Notes: generated by a model not told the origin, from the sequence alone. A stretch of DNA of 64,000 bases from Ensifer adhaerens (GCF_002007205.1 NZ_LAZS01000010.1:248001-312000); one strand, 5' to 3'; numbered from the stretch's first letter, positions 1-9,514 are shown. Numbers and translations are program-made.

Positions 1-187
1 GCCGGTCGATGAGTTTCTGGCCGACGGTTTGCTCCAGCCGCTTCAGCGCCATACTGACGGCCGGCTGCTGCAGGAGCAGGCGGTTCGCGGCGGCGGTGAT
101 GCTGCCCTCCTCGACGAGCACGACGAAGGTACGCAGCAGATTCCAGTCGAGATTGTGGGCGAAGCGTTCGAGGCGGTCGTTGGCCAT
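1..187 (-). CDS. LysR-family transcriptional regulator (N-terminal part, cut by window edge)
   Basis: The first 62 residues of a LysR-type regulator can be read leftward from an ATG at 187. The segment is the winged helix-turn-helix: residues 14-62 carry the typical pattern WNLLRTFVVLVEEGSITAAA followed by a recognition helix with QQPAVSMALKRLE. The effector-binding domain lies outside the window. It is divergent from gcdH with about 220 bases between the starts, the usual arrangement for a LysR activator and its target. By analogy with GcdR of other proteobacteria it probably controls the glutaryl-CoA dehydrogenase operon in response to glutarate or a CoA derivative. The family is clear; the target is inferred from position. 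Confidence 0.85.
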   Translation of the reverse strand, partial: MANDRLERFAHNLDWNLLRTFVVLVEEGSITAAANRLLLQQPAVSMALKRLEQTVGQKLIDR

Positions 188-409
188 GGGTACTGCTTAC
201 ATGTCTCTTAGGCTATTAGAGTCGCATTCGCGCGGGATGGTCGAAACCTGCGAAACTTGTGGCGATATTTCAGCGATTTGCAACATGGGGGCGCGGCAGT
301 GCGATCCGTGGTCCATTCCCTCAGCGCATGAGGCGGTGCCTCAATTTCGTTTGAAACGGCATGCACCCCTTGCGATAACAACAGCCGAATAATCCGATGG
401 GAGAGAAAC

Positions 410-1597
410 ATGGCCGGCAAGACGCAATTTCAATGGGATGATCCGTTCCTCCTCGACGATCAGTTGACCGAGGACGAACGTATGATCCGCGACACCGCGC
501 GGGCCTATGCGCAGGACCGGCTGCAGCCGCGCGTCATCGACGCCTACCGCGAAGAATCGACCGATCCGGAGATCTTCCGCGAAATGGGCGAGCTCGGCCT
601 GCTCGGCGTGACCGTTTCTGAAACCTATGGCGGCGTCGGCGCGTCCTACGTCGCCTACGGCCTCGTTGCCCGCGAAGTCGAGCGCGTCGATTCGGGCTAT
701 CGCTCGATGATGAGCGTGCAGTCGTCGCTGGTGATCTATCCGATCTACGCCTACGGTTCCGAGGAGCAGAAGCAGAAGTACCTGCCGAAGCTCATCAGCG
801 GCGAGTGGATCGGCTGCTTCGGCCTGACCGAGCCTGACGCCGGTTCTGACCCGGCCGGCATGAAGACGCGCGCCATCAAGACCGAGAGCGGCTACCGCCT
901 CGTCGGCTCGAAGATGTGGATCTCCAACGCGCCGCTCGCCGATGTCTTCGTCGTCTGGGCGAAGTCGGAAGCCCATGGCGGCGCCATCCGCGGCTTCGTG
1001 CTCGAAAAGGGCATGAAGGGCCTTTCGGCGCCGAAGATCGCCGGCAAGCTGTCGCTGCGCGCCTCGATCACCGGCGAAATCGTCATGGACAACGTCGAGG
1101 TCGGCGAGGATGCGCTGCTGCCTGCTGTTGAAGGTCTCAAGGGCCCGTTCGGGTGCCTCAACCGCGCCCGTTACGGCATTTCCTGGGGTGCCCTCGGCGC
1201 CGCCGAATTCTGCTGGCATGCGGCGCGCCAGTACGGTCTCGACCGCAAGCAGTTCAACCGCCCGCTTGCCCAGACGCAGCTCTTCCAGAAGAAGCTTGCC
1301 GACATGCAGACGGAGATCACGCTCGGCCTGCAGGGATCGCTGCGCGTCGGCCGGCTGATGGATGAGGGCCGCATGGCCCCGGAAATGATCTCGATCGTCA
1401 AGCGCAACAACTGCGGCAAGGCGCTCGACATCGCCCGGATGGCTCGCGACATGCATGGCGGCAACGGCATCTCCGAGGAATACCAGGTGATGCGCCACAT
1501 GGTGAACCTCGAGACCGTCAACACCTACGAAGGCACGCACGACGTCCACGCGCTGATCCTCGGTCGCGCCCAGACCGGCCTGCAGGCCTTCTTCTGA
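410..1597 (+). CDS. gcdH: glutaryl-CoA dehydrogenase
   Basis: FAD-dependent acyl-CoA dehydrogenase of 395 residues that oxidises and decarboxylates glutaryl-CoA to crotonyl-CoA in lysine, tryptophan and glutarate breakdown. It has the full family layout: helical N-terminal domain, the beta domain with the FAD-contact stretch [17 protein letters not shown] (about residues 140-156), and the C-terminal helical domain ending with [20 protein letters not shown]. The segment around residue 370 ([16 protein letters not shown]) carries the Glu expected as catalytic base in glutaryl-CoA dehydrogenases. The start is preceded by a purine-rich site (gggagag). A CoA-transferase follows after 11 bases, so the two are surely one operon. 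Confidence 0.95.
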   Translation: MAGKTQFQWDDPFLLDDQLTEDERMIRDTARAYAQDRLQPRVIDAYREESTDPEIFREMGELGLLGVTVSETYGGVGASYVAYGLVAREVERVDSGYRSMMSVQSSLVIYPIYAYGSEEQKQKYLPKLISGEWIGCFGLTEPDAGSDPAGMKTRAIKTESGYRLVGSKMWISNAPLADVFVVWAKSEAHGGAIRGFVLEKGMKGLSAPKIAGKLSLRASITGEIVMDNVEVGEDALLPAVEGLKGPFGCLNRARYGISWGALGAAEFCWHAARQYGLDRKQFNRPLAQTQLFQKKLADMQTEITLGLQGSLRVGRLMDEGRMAPEMISIVKRNNCGKALDIARMARDMHGGNGISEEYQVMRHMVNLETVNTYEGTHDVHALILGRAQTGLQAFF

Positions 1598-1608
1598 GCG
1601 ACGCGATC

Positions 1609-2793
1609 ATGGAAGCGCCGCTGAAGGGCATTCGTGTCCTGGAACTGGCCCGCATTCTCGCGGGCCCCTGGATCGGCCAGACGCTGGCCGATCTCGGTGC
1701 CGACGTCATCAAGGTGGAAAGCCCGACCGGCGACGACACCCGCACCTGGGGCCCGCCCTTCGTTGCGGGTGCGGGCGGTGAGAAACTCGACGCGGCCTAT
1801 TTCCACGCCTGCAACCGCGGCAAGCGGTCGGTCGTGCTCGACTTCACGACCGAGGAAGGGCAGGAGGCGGTGCGCCGGCTTGCCGCCCAATCGGATGTCC
1901 TGCTCGAAAACTTCAAGGTTGGCGGGCTCGTGAAATACGGGCTCGACTACGAGAGCCTGAAGAAGGTCAATCCGCGACTGATCTATTGTTCGGTCACCGG
2001 CTTCGGCCAGGATGGGCCCTATGCCCACCGCGCCGGCTACGACTATATCGTCCAGGGCATGAGCGGCATCATGGACCTGACCGGTGAGCCCGACCGCGAG
2101 CCGCAGAAGATTGGCGTCGCCTTTGCCGATATCTTCACCGGCCTCTACGGCGTGATCGCCGTCCAGGCAGCACTTGCCCAACGCGAACGCACCGGCGAAG
2201 GGCAGCAGATAGACATGGCGCTGCTTGACTGCATGACGGGCGTGCTTGCCAACCAGGCGCTCAATTTCCTCGTCTCGGGCAAGGCGCCGCGCCGGCTCGG
2301 CAATGCGCACCCGAACATCGCGCCCTATCAGGTCTTCCCGACCTCGGACGGTCACCTGATCGTCGCTGTTGGTAACGACCGGCAGTTCGTGAAGTTCTGC
2401 ACCTTGCTCGGACGTTCGGATCTCGCGACCGACGAGCGTTATCTGACCAATGCGCTCAGGGTGCAGAACCGCGATACGTTGACCCCGGAACTGGCCGCCG
2501 AGACCGCGAAGATCGAACGCGATACCCTGCTGACGTTGCTTGAAAATGCCGGCGTGCCCGGCGGACCGATCAACACCGTCGCCGATGTTTTTGCCGATCC
2601 GCAGATCGCGCATCGGCAGATGCGGGTGGATACGCCGCATTCGGGTGCTGTTGCCGGTACTTCACCGGGTGTCAGGACGCCGATCCGCTTTTCAGCAGCC
2701 GAGCTTGCACTGGACCGCGGCGTGCCGCGGCTCGGGGAGCACACCGACGAGGTGCTTGCCGAGATCGGGATGCCGGTCGCGAAGGCGGACTAG
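1609..2793 (+). CDS. CaiB/BaiF family CoA-transferase, probable succinyl-CoA:glutarate CoA-transferase
   Basis: Family III CoA-transferase of 394 residues. The N-terminal nucleotide-type fold begins with GIRVLELARILAGPW, and the conserved catalytic Asp lies in GVAFADIFTGLYG near residue 170. Family III enzymes move CoA between carboxylic acids through a mixed anhydride on that Asp. Lying 11 bases behind gcdH, the likely job is to activate free glutarate with succinyl-CoA, as the mammalian SUGCT enzyme does. A perfect hairpin terminator follows at 2846-2882. Family assignment is firm, substrate is inferred from the neighbour. Confidence 0.9.
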   Translation: MEAPLKGIRVLELARILAGPWIGQTLADLGADVIKVESPTGDDTRTWGPPFVAGAGGEKLDAAYFHACNRGKRSVVLDFTTEEGQEAVRRLAAQSDVLLENFKVGGLVKYGLDYESLKKVNPRLIYCSVTGFGQDGPYAHRAGYDYIVQGMSGIMDLTGEPDREPQKIGVAFADIFTGLYGVIAVQAALAQRERTGEGQQIDMALLDCMTGVLANQALNFLVSGKAPRRLGNAHPNIAPYQVFPTSDGHLIVAVGNDRQFVKFCTLLGRSDLATDERYLTNALRVQNRDTLTPELAAETAKIERDTLLTLLENAGVPGGPINTVADVFADPQIAHRQMRVDTPHSGAVAGTSPGVRTPIRFSAAELALDRGVPRLGEHTDEVLAEIGMPVAKAD

Positions 2794-2845
2794 CCTCGCG
2801 TAAGGCGCAAAAGAGCAAGTTAAGACTTCACTGAAGGAAACAACA

Positions 2846-2882
2846 AAAAGCCCCGGAAATCATGGAGATTTCCGGGGCTTTT
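2846..2882. terminator. bidirectional rho-independent terminator
   Basis: A perfect 16-base inverted repeat (arms 2846-2861 and 2867-2882, loop ATGGA) with a GC core flanked by AAAA on one side and TTTT on the other. It separates the convergent CoA-transferase (+) and htpG (-) genes and can end both transcripts. Confidence 0.9.
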
Positions 2883-2885
2883 CCT

Positions 2886-4775
2886 TTAGGCCTTGAGTGC
2901 GCGATCAAAGACGCGCGACAGGCGCTCGGCAAAGGCGCGCGGATCCTGCGGCTTGTCGCCGTCGAGTACGCGGGCCTGGTCGAGCAGGAGCTGGACGGCG
3001 TCCGTCCGGAACGCCGTGTCGCCGGCGGGGCTCGCGGCCATCGCGGTGATCAGCGCGTGGTTCGGGTTGACCTCGAGGATCGGCCTGGCGGCGTCGTCGA
3101 GGCGACCGGCGCCCTGCAGCATCTTTTCGAGCTGGCGGTCGGGGCCGTGCTCCGGCGCGACCAGGCAGACGGCGCTTTCCGTAAGACGATCGGACGTGCG
3201 CACGTCCGAGACGGCCTCGCCAAGCGTTTCCTTGGCGAAGGCGACGAAGTCGATGACCAGCTGGCTCGCTTGCGGCGTCTCTTCCTTGCCGCCTTCGGGC
3301 TTGGCGATGTTGCTGAGGTCGGCAGCACCTTGCGTGATCGATTTCCAGGGCTTGCCGTCGAAGTCGGGAGCCGACGTCACCCAGAAGCTGTCGACCGGGT
3401 CGGTCAGCAACAGAACCTCTATGCCGCGGGCGCGAAAACCTTCGAGCTGCGGCGAGGCCTTGAGTTGGGCGAGGTTGTCGCCGGTCAAGTAATAGATCGC
3501 CGACTGGCCGTCCTTCATGTCCTTGACGTAATCGGCAAGGCTGCGCTGGCTCTCGTCCGAGGTGGTGGTGCGGAAGCGCGACAGCGCCACCAGCTGCTCG
3601 CGGCGCTCGTAGTCTTCGTAGATGCCTTCCTTCAGCACGCTGCCGAAGTTTTCCCAGACCGTGGCGAAACTCTCGGGCTCGCTTTCCGCAAGCTTCTCGA
3701 TCGCCGTCAGCACGCGGTTGGTGACACCCTTGCGGATGCTGGCGAGCAGCGGGCTTTCCTGGATCATCTCGCGCGAAACGTTGAGCGGCAGGTCGGAGGT
3801 GTCGACGAGGCCGCGCACGAAGCGCAGGTAACGAGGCAGCAATTCGGCCTCGTCGGTAATGAAGACGCGCTTGACGTAAAGCTTCATCCGGCCCTTGCGG
3901 TCCGGGTCGAATAGATCGAAGGGCTTGGAGCCGGGCACGAAGGCGAGTGCTGTATATTCGTGGCGGCCTTCGGCGCGGAAATGCACCGTCAGCGCCGGAT
4001 CGTCATACTGGCCGGCGACGCCACGATAGAAATCGGCGTAGTCTTCCTTGCTGATCTCGCTCTTCTGCTTGGTCCAGAGCGCGGTGCCATCGCCGACCTG
4101 AACAGGCTCGGCGTCGGGCTTTTCAAGGATCGAAATCGGCACCGGCACGTGGCCGGACTGGTCCTTGACGATGCGCTCGACCGTCCAGCGCGACGTATAG
4201 GTCCTGGCATCTTCCATCAGGTGGAGCGTGATGCGGGTGCCGCGCGCCGGGGCGTCGGCGAGTTCGGCGGCCGAAACCGTGTAGCTGCCCTTGCCGTCGG
4301 AGGACCACAGGAAGGCGTGTTCCGAGCCGGCGCGGCGCGAAACCACGTCCACCTTGTCGGCGACCATGAAGGCGGAATAGAAGCCGACGCCGAACTGGCC
4401 GATGAGCTGCGCGCCTTCCTTGCCCTGGGCCGCCTCGATCCGCTCCATGAAGGCGCGCGTGCCCGAGCGGGCGATGGTGCCGAGCGCTTCGACCAGCTCG
4501 TCGCGGCCCATGCCGATGCCGTTATCCTCGACGACGAGCCGGCTGTTTTCTTCGTCCAGCGTCAGCGTGATGCGCGGGGTCGGGTCGCCGGCCAGAAGTT
4601 CCGGCGAGACGATCGCCTCATAACGCAGTTTCTCGCAGGCATCCGCAGCGTTCGAAATCAGTTCGCGGAGGAAGACGTTCTTGTCGGAATAGACCGAATG
4701 CACCATCAAATGGAGCAATCGCGCCACATCGGCTTCGAAGACATGTTTCTCTACGGACATTTCGGTTTCGCTCAT
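2886..4775 (-). CDS. htpG: molecular chaperone HtpG (Hsp90)
   Basis: ATP-dependent cytosolic chaperone of 629 residues. The N-terminal GHKL ATPase domain shows the Hsp90 signatures YSDKNVFLRELISNAADACEKLR, DNGIGM and GQFGVGFYSAFMVAD; the middle domain contains the conserved stretch LPLNVSREMIQESPLL; the C-terminal dimerisation domain follows. As in all bacterial HtpG there is no MEEVD tail. The open frame extends 58 codons further upstream, but the ATG at 4775 is preceded by a good AAGGAGTT site with proper spacing and matches the usual HtpG N-terminus, so it was chosen. A sigma-32-like promoter lies just upstream. Confidence 0.97.
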   Translation of the reverse strand: MSETEMSVEKHVFEADVARLLHLMVHSVYSDKNVFLRELISNAADACEKLRYEAIVSPELLAGDPTPRITLTLDEENSRLVVEDNGIGMGRDELVEALGTIARSGTRAFMERIEAAQGKEGAQLIGQFGVGFYSAFMVADKVDVVSRRAGSEHAFLWSSDGKGSYTVSAAELADAPARGTRITLHLMEDARTYTSRWTVERIVKDQSGHVPVPISILEKPDAEPVQVGDGTALWTKQKSEISKEDYADFYRGVAGQYDDPALTVHFRAEGRHEYTALAFVPGSKPFDLFDPDRKGRMKLYVKRVFITDEAELLPRYLRFVRGLVDTSDLPLNVSREMIQESPLLASIRKGVTNRVLTAIEKLAESEPESFATVWENFGSVLKEGIYEDYERREQLVALSRFRTTTSDESQRSLADYVKDMKDGQSAIYYLTGDNLAQLKASPQLEGFRARGIEVLLLTDPVDSFWVTSAPDFDGKPWKSITQGAADLSNIAKPEGGKEETPQASQLVIDFVAFAKETLGEAVSDVRTSDRLTESAVCLVAPEHGPDRQLEKMLQGAGRLDDAARPILEVNPNHALITAMAASPAGDTAFRTDAVQLLLDQARVLDGDKPQDPRAFAERLSRVFDRALKA

Positions 4776-4804
4776 TGCCTGGCAACTCCTTTGGGTTTCG
4801 CCCC

Positions 4805-4833
4805 AATTGGCAAGCGGTGTCCGGAATTTCAAG
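4805..4833 (-). promoter_or_regulatory. candidate heat-shock (sigma-32 type) promoter of htpG
   Basis: On the minus strand, a CTTGAAA element (4827-4833) is followed after 16 bases by CCAATT (4805-4810). The -35 matches the sigma-32 consensus well, while the -10 is only partial. Transcription would start near 4798, giving a leader of about 23 bases that contains the ribosome site of htpG. Known rhizobial heat-shock promoters have this form; assignment here is by eye. Confidence 0.4.
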
Positions 4834-5039
4834 TGTCGTCTTGCGGAGGGCGTGTTTATGTATGATGCTGCAGTGCGAAAAGACGAGAACATTGGTGAGA
4901 CGTGGACGCATTGGGCTGCGTGCGAGAAGACGGATCGCCACGCTGACAAATCGCGGCAATACTCCTTTGCTATGCTGCTGCAGCCGGGCGTTCCACGTCG
5001 TCATGCCGAGTTAAGGTCGCGGGCGACCGCATGCATTTT

Positions 5040-5053
5040 TTGACGTAAGTCAA
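5040..5053 (+). promoter_or_regulatory. FNR/FixK-type binding site
   Basis: TTGAC-GTAA-GTCAA, a perfect two-fold palindrome matching the Crp/FNR-family (FixK, FNR, Anr) half-site TTGAY-N4-RTCAA. A -10-like CTATAG lies at 5075-5080, so the box centre (5046.5) is about 31 bases before the -10 centre. That is the distance expected when an FNR protein sits at -41.5 (class II activation). The first gene of the DUF3141-pta-ackA-fabI operon starts at 5126. Confidence 0.75.
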
Positions 5054-5074
5054 TGCTTGACCAGTTGAACTGCC

Positions 5075-5080
5075 CTATAG
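5075..5080 (+). promoter_or_regulatory. -10 element of the presumed FixK/FNR-dependent promoter
   Basis: CTATAG resembles the sigma-70 -10 hexamer and lies at the distance from the FNR-type palindrome expected for a class II promoter. The transcript would start near 5088, with a leader of about 38 bases before the ATG at 5126. Confidence 0.5.
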
Positions 5081-5125
5081 CCTTCGGGAACAGCCCGGCC
5101 TCAATCGCACCGAGGAGTGGACGTT

Positions 5126-7342
5126 ATGCCCAAGCAATCCACGATTTCGACGATACCGACCTTCGCTGACGCCTACGCCTATTCGCTCGACTCCTGGCAG
5201 CGTTCGGTCCTCTTTCTCGACGTCATGCGCCAGCGCGGCGCGCAATACGAGGAACACAGGACGCAGACCGCGCCCAACGTGCTGGAGTTCGAAGCCCGGC
5301 TCGTCGTCGACGGGCGCACGCTCACCCGGCCGGTGAACTATGCGCTGGTCAGCATCGTTCCGCCCGAGGGCGTCACGGTCGATCCGACCAAGCGTCCTTT
5401 CGTCGTCGTCGACCCTCGAGCCGGACACGGTCCCGGCATCGGTGGCTTCAAGGCAGACAGCGAGATCGGCGTGGCGATGAAGGCCGGCCATCCCTGCTAC
5501 TTCATCGGCTTCCTTCCCGATCCGGTTCCCGGCCAGACGATCGAGGACATCGCGCTTGCCGAAGCCGGCTTTCTCGAAACCGTCATCGCGCGCCACCCGC
5601 AGGCGGACGGCAAGCCCTGTGTGATCGGCAATTGCCAGGCGGGCTGGGCGGTGATGATCGTCGCGGCATTGCGGCCGGAGCTCTTCGGCCCGATCATCAT
5701 CGCCGGCGCACCGCTTTCCTACTGGGCAGGCGTCCACGGGCAGAACCCGATGCGCTATTCCGGCGGGCTTCTCGGCGGCAGCTGGCTGACGGCGCTGACC
5801 GGGGATCTCGGCGGTGGCATATTCGACGGCGCCTGGCTGGTGCAGAACTTCGAGAACCAGAATCCGGCGAATACGCTCTGGACCAAGCAATACAATCTCT
5901 ATTCGAAGATCGACACCGAAGCGGCGCGTTATCTCGGCTTCGAGCGCTGGTGGGGCGGTCACGTCACGCTCAATGCCGAGGAGATGCAGTTCATCGTCGA
6001 CGAACTCTTCATCGGCAACAAGCTCGCGGCGGGCGAAATCCGCGCGTCCGACGGCACCGCGATCGACCTGCGCAACATCCGCTCGCCGATCGTCGTCTTC
6101 TGCTCCAAGGGCGATAACATCACCCCGCCGCAGCAGGCGCTCGGCTGGATCCTCGACCTCTATGACAGCGTCGATGAAATTCGCGCCTACGGCCAGACGA
6201 TCGTCTATATCGTGCACGAGACCGTGGGACATCTCGGCATCTTCGTCTCCGCCGGCATTGCCCGGAAGGAACATGATGAATTCGCCTCCAACATCGAGCT
6301 GATCGACGTGCTGCCGCCCGGCCTTTACGAGGCGGTGCTGACGCCGGCGAACGAGGCGGTCGAGGGCAGGGCGCTGGTTTCCGGAGAATGGCTGATGCGC
6401 TGCGAGCCGCGCACCCTAGAGGACATCCGCGCCCTCGGCGGCAACGACATCGAGGACGACCGGCGCTTCGCCACCGCGGCGAAGCTTTCGGAGATCAATC
6501 TGGCGCTCTACCGCACCTATCTGCAGCCGATGGTCAAGGCGGCGGCAACGCCGCCCGTGGCGGAGGCGATGAGGAACATGCACCCGCTGCGCCTGCAATA
6601 TGCGCTTTTCGGGCCGGATAACCCCTTCATGGCCTGGACGTCTGCACTCGCGGACTATGTCCGCGAAAACCGCGAGCCCGTCGCTGCAGCCAACCCGTTC
6701 ATCGCTTGGCAGGAGGCGCTGTCGCAGCAGATGGTGGACGGCCTGGATGCCTGGCGGCGGACGGCCGAGTATCTTTCGGAGCAGAGCTTCCACGCCATCT
6801 ATGGCGCGCCGAGCCTACAGGCCGCACTCGGTATCGATATGAACTCAGACCAGCGGCCGCGCAAAGCCGAAAAGAGCCTCTTGCATCAGGAGCTCGTCAA
6901 GGCGCGGATCGCCGAACTCAAGGCTAGAATGGCCGAGGGCGGAACATGCGAGGGGCTTGCCAGAGCCCTGACCTTCGTCGGCATGGCGCGCGGAGGCGCG
7001 GATGAACGCGGCTTCGAGGCGGTTCGCCGGCTCAGGCTTTCGCATCCGGAAGCAAAGCGGCTGAGCCTGGCCGACTTCAAGACCGTGATGCGGGAGCAGT
7101 ATTTCATGCTGCTGATCGACGAGGCGGCGGCGCTCGCCGCACTCCCGAAGCTGCTGCCGGAAGCGGTTGAGGAGCGTCGTTCCGCCTTTGCGGCCCTGCG
7201 TGAAGTGCTTGAGGCATCCGGGGCCGTGACGGGCATGGCTGCCGAGCGGCTGCAGCAGGTTCAGGCCCTCTTCCGCCTGGACAGCGAGCCACCGGTTCCG
7301 ATCACGTCGGCCAAGATCGTACGCAATCGCACAGCATCCTGA
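5126..7342 (+). CDS. DUF3141 protein, PhaC-like alpha/beta hydrolase
   Basis: A 739-residue protein with no signal peptide. The first half resembles poly(3-hydroxyalkanoate) synthase: an N-terminal helical stretch (YSLDSWQRSVLFLDVMRQRG), then an alpha/beta-hydrolase core in which the nucleophile elbow reads GNCQAGW with Cys170, as the PHA synthase lipase-like box uses Cys rather than Ser. A candidate acid (KGDNITPP, Asp near 330) and a His (HETVGHLG, near 370) follow in the right order. The C-terminal 350 residues are helical and of unknown role. ATG 5126 was chosen over the GTG at 5117 because of the GAGGAG site. It leads an operon with phosphotransacylase, kinase and FabI genes, suggesting acyl-CoA or polyester metabolism. 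Actual activity is unknown. Confidence 0.8.
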   Translation: MPKQSTISTIPTFADAYAYSLDSWQRSVLFLDVMRQRGAQYEEHRTQTAPNVLEFEARLVVDGRTLTRPVNYALVSIVPPEGVTVDPTKRPFVVVDPRAGHGPGIGGFKADSEIGVAMKAGHPCYFIGFLPDPVPGQTIEDIALAEAGFLETVIARHPQADGKPCVIGNCQAGWAVMIVAALRPELFGPIIIAGAPLSYWAGVHGQNPMRYSGGLLGGSWLTALTGDLGGGIFDGAWLVQNFENQNPANTLWTKQYNLYSKIDTEAARYLGFERWWGGHVTLNAEEMQFIVDELFIGNKLAAGEIRASDGTAIDLRNIRSPIVVFCSKGDNITPPQQALGWILDLYDSVDEIRAYGQTIVYIVHETVGHLGIFVSAGIARKEHDEFASNIELIDVLPPGLYEAVLTPANEAVEGRALVSGEWLMRCEPRTLEDIRALGGNDIEDDRRFATAAKLSEINLALYRTYLQPMVKAAATPPVAEAMRNMHPLRLQYALFGPDNPFMAWTSALADYVRENREPVAAANPFIAWQEALSQQMVDGLDAWRRTAEYLSEQSFHAIYGAPSLQAALGIDMNSDQRPRKAEKSLLHQELVKARIAELKARMAEGGTCEGLARALTFVGMARGGADERGFEAVRRLRLSHPEAKRLSLADFKTVMREQYFMLLIDEAAALAALPKLLPEAVEERRSAFAALREVLEASGAVTGMAAERLQQVQALFRLDSEPPVPITSAKIVRNRTAS

Positions 7343-7354
7343 GGGAGTACCGAC

Positions 7355-8311
7355 GTGTCCGAGACAGTCACTCTGCCGATTGAGCAGTCCAAATACGATC
7401 TCCTGATCGCCACCGCGCGGGACGAAACGCCGGCTGTCACCATCGTCGCGCATCCGTGTGACGAGACCTCGTTGCGCGGCGCGCTGGAGGCGGCGCAAAC
7501 CGGGCTGATCGCGCCCGTTCTCGTCGGGCCGCAAGCGAAGATCCGCAGCGTTGCCGCCGAGCACGGGCTCGACCTCGCTCGGAGCGAGATCGTCGATGCG
7601 CCGCACAGCCATGCGGCGGCGGCCAAGGCGGTTGCGATGATCCGCGAGGGACGTGGTGAGTTGTTGATGAAGGGAAGCCTGCATACGGACGAGCTGATGA
7701 AGGAGGTTGCAGCGTCGGCGACCGGGCTTCGGACCGACCGAAGGATCAGCCACGTCTTCATTATGGACGTGCCGGGGCATGCCGAGACGCTGTTCATCAC
7801 GGATGCCGCCATCAACATCTTTCCCGACCTCGAAGCCAAGCGCGACATCGTGCAGAACGCCATCGACCTTTGGGTGACGATCGGCCTCGGTGAGCCGCGT
7901 GTCGCCATTCTGTCTGCGGTGGAAACGGTCACGACGAAAATCCCCTCGACGATCGAGGCGGCAGCACTCTGCAAGATGGCCGAACGCGGTCAGATTACCG
8001 GCGGCCTGCTCGACGGTCCTCTCGCCTTCGACAACGCGATCGACCCGGAGGCAGCAAGGATCAAGGGCATCGCGTCGCCCGTGGCCGGCCGCGGCCAGAT
8101 CCTGGTCGTGCCGGACCTTGAGGCCGGAAACATGCTGGCGAAGAACCTCACCTTCCTGTCCCATGCCGACGCCGCCGGCATCGTGCTTGGCGCGCGGGTT
8201 CCAATCGTGCTGACGTCGCGGGCGGACTCGGTGCGCACGCGCCTTGCCTCCTGTGCTGTCGCCTCGCTCTACGCGGCGCGGCGGCGGGCCATGCAGGTTC
8301 CGGCGGTGTGA
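7355..8311 (+). CDS. phosphate acyltransferase (Pta/Ptb family)
   Basis: A 318-residue enzyme of the phosphate acetyl/butyryl transferase family, which converts acyl-CoA plus phosphate to acyl phosphate. Typical stretches are [21 protein letters not shown] near residue 50, [16 protein letters not shown] near 107 and [19 protein letters not shown] near 212. Longer relatives are fused to a MaoC-type enoyl-CoA hydratase domain, and databases often carry that bifunctional name; here only the transferase domain exists. The GTG start follows a GAGGGAG site 12 bases after the previous gene. The kinase that uses the acyl phosphate comes next, with the stop codon of this gene at the start of it. Confidence 0.92.
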   Translation: MSETVTLPIEQSKYDLLIATARDETPAVTIVAHPCDETSLRGALEAAQTGLIAPVLVGPQAKIRSVAAEHGLDLARSEIVDAPHSHAAAAKAVAMIREGRGELLMKGSLHTDELMKEVAASATGLRTDRRISHVFIMDVPGHAETLFITDAAINIFPDLEAKRDIVQNAIDLWVTIGLGEPRVAILSAVETVTTKIPSTIEAAALCKMAERGQITGGLLDGPLAFDNAIDPEAARIKGIASPVAGRGQILVVPDLEAGNMLAKNLTFLSHADAAGIVLGARVPIVLTSRADSVRTRLASCAVASLYAARRRAMQVPAV

Positions 8312-8313
8312 CC

Positions 8314-9498
8314 ATGGACGCTCTTCTCGTCGTCAATGCCGGCTCGTCGAGCCTCAAGTTCCAGGTGTTCGGGATTACGAATCAGGGGCTCGAACGCCAG
8401 ATCAAGGGCCAGGTCGGGGGGATCGGCACACGTCCCCGGCTGCAGGCGAAAGCTGCCGACGGCACTATACTCGTCGACAAAAACTATGATGTCGACGTCG
8501 TCGGCGATCTGCCGGCTGCGATCGCGGCGGCGCGCGACTGGCTGCTGACGCTCGAAGGCTTCACCTTGCGGGCTGTCGGCCACCGGGTGGTGCATGGCGG
8601 CCCCGATTATGCCGCGCCGGTGCTGATCGATGCCGGCGTGATCGAGCGGCTGGCGAGCTACCAGGATCTGGCACCACTGCACCAGCCCAACAATCTTGCG
8701 CCGATCCGCCAGGCGATGGCGATCAATCCGGATGTGCCGCAGGTCGCCTGTTTCGATACCGCCTTTCACCACGGCCACCCGGAAGAAGTGAACTGCTACG
8801 CCATGCCGCGCAGCTTCTATGACGAGGGCGTACGGCGCTACGGCTTCCACGGCCTCTCCTACGAATACATCTCGGAGCGATTGCGGGACGTGGCGCCTGA
8901 GGTGGCGGGCGGCCGCGTCATCGTTGCGCATCTCGGTAGCGGCGCCTCGATGTGTGCCTTGCGCGATGGCCACAGCATCGAGAGCACCATGGGCTTCACC
9001 GCGCTCGACGGACTGCCGATGGGAACGCGGCCCGGTCAGCTCGATCCGGGCGTCGTGCTCTATCTGATCCTCCAGCGTGGCATGAGCGCCCAGGCCGTTT
9101 CCGACCTGCTCTACCACGAGGCCGGCCTCAAGGGGCTCTCCGGCGTGTCGAACGACATGCGCGACCTGCTTGCAAGCGCGGACCCCCATGCCAAGCTCGC
9201 CATCGACCACTTCGTCTATCGCTCAGGGCTCAATGTCGGGATGCTTGCAGCTGCACTCGGCGGCATCGATGCCTTGGTTTTCACGGCGGGCGTCGGCGAG
9301 AACTCGCCGCCGATCCGCGCCCGTATCGCCGAGAATGTCGCCTGGCTCGGCGCCGAACTCTACCCGGTCGCGAACGACGCGAGTGCGACGCTGATCTCGA
9401 CGCCGTCAAGCCGCATCGCGCTCTATGTCATCCCGACGGACGAGGAGCTCATGATCGCCCGCCACACGCTCGCACTCCTTAAGACCCGCGCAGCCTGA
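8314..9498 (+). CDS. ackA: acetate/propionate family kinase
   Basis: A 394-residue ASKHA-fold kinase that makes ATP from acyl phosphate and ADP. Signatures are [12 protein letters not shown] at the N-terminus, GHRVVHGG (about residue 90), FDTAFH (about 148), [24 protein letters not shown] and the C-terminal GVGEN. Together with the upstream transferase it forms a substrate-level phosphorylation module working on acetyl-, propionyl- or butyryl-CoA. Start is either GTG 8308, which overlaps the previous stop, or ATG 8314; the ATG gives the usual [11 protein letters not shown]-terminus. Confidence 0.94.
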   Translation: MDALLVVNAGSSSLKFQVFGITNQGLERQIKGQVGGIGTRPRLQAKAADGTILVDKNYDVDVVGDLPAAIAAARDWLLTLEGFTLRAVGHRVVHGGPDYAAPVLIDAGVIERLASYQDLAPLHQPNNLAPIRQAMAINPDVPQVACFDTAFHHGHPEEVNCYAMPRSFYDEGVRRYGFHGLSYEYISERLRDVAPEVAGGRVIVAHLGSGASMCALRDGHSIESTMGFTALDGLPMGTRPGQLDPGVVLYLILQRGMSAQAVSDLLYHEAGLKGLSGVSNDMRDLLASADPHAKLAIDHFVYRSGLNVGMLAAALGGIDALVFTAGVGENSPPIRARIAENVAWLGAELYPVANDASATLISTPSSRIALYVIPTDEELMIARHTLALLKTRAA

Positions 9499-9514
9499 CC
9501 ACCGGAGGCAATTG

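Larger units (their letters stand above)
4776..5125. other. intergenic control region between htpG and the DUF3141-pta-ackA-fabI operon
   Basis: About 350 bases between divergent genes. It holds the htpG promoter on the left and the FNR/FixK-type box with its downstream promoter on the right. Short open frames cross it on both strands, but none has a ribosome site or a recognisable product, so I take it to be non-coding. Confidence 0.7.

Noticed and set aside
2862-4865. Open frames antisense to htpG (2862-3914 and 3960-4865)
   Set aside because: The htpG reading frame is complete and certain. The antisense products are Arg- and Gly-rich and of low complexity, as expected for shadows.
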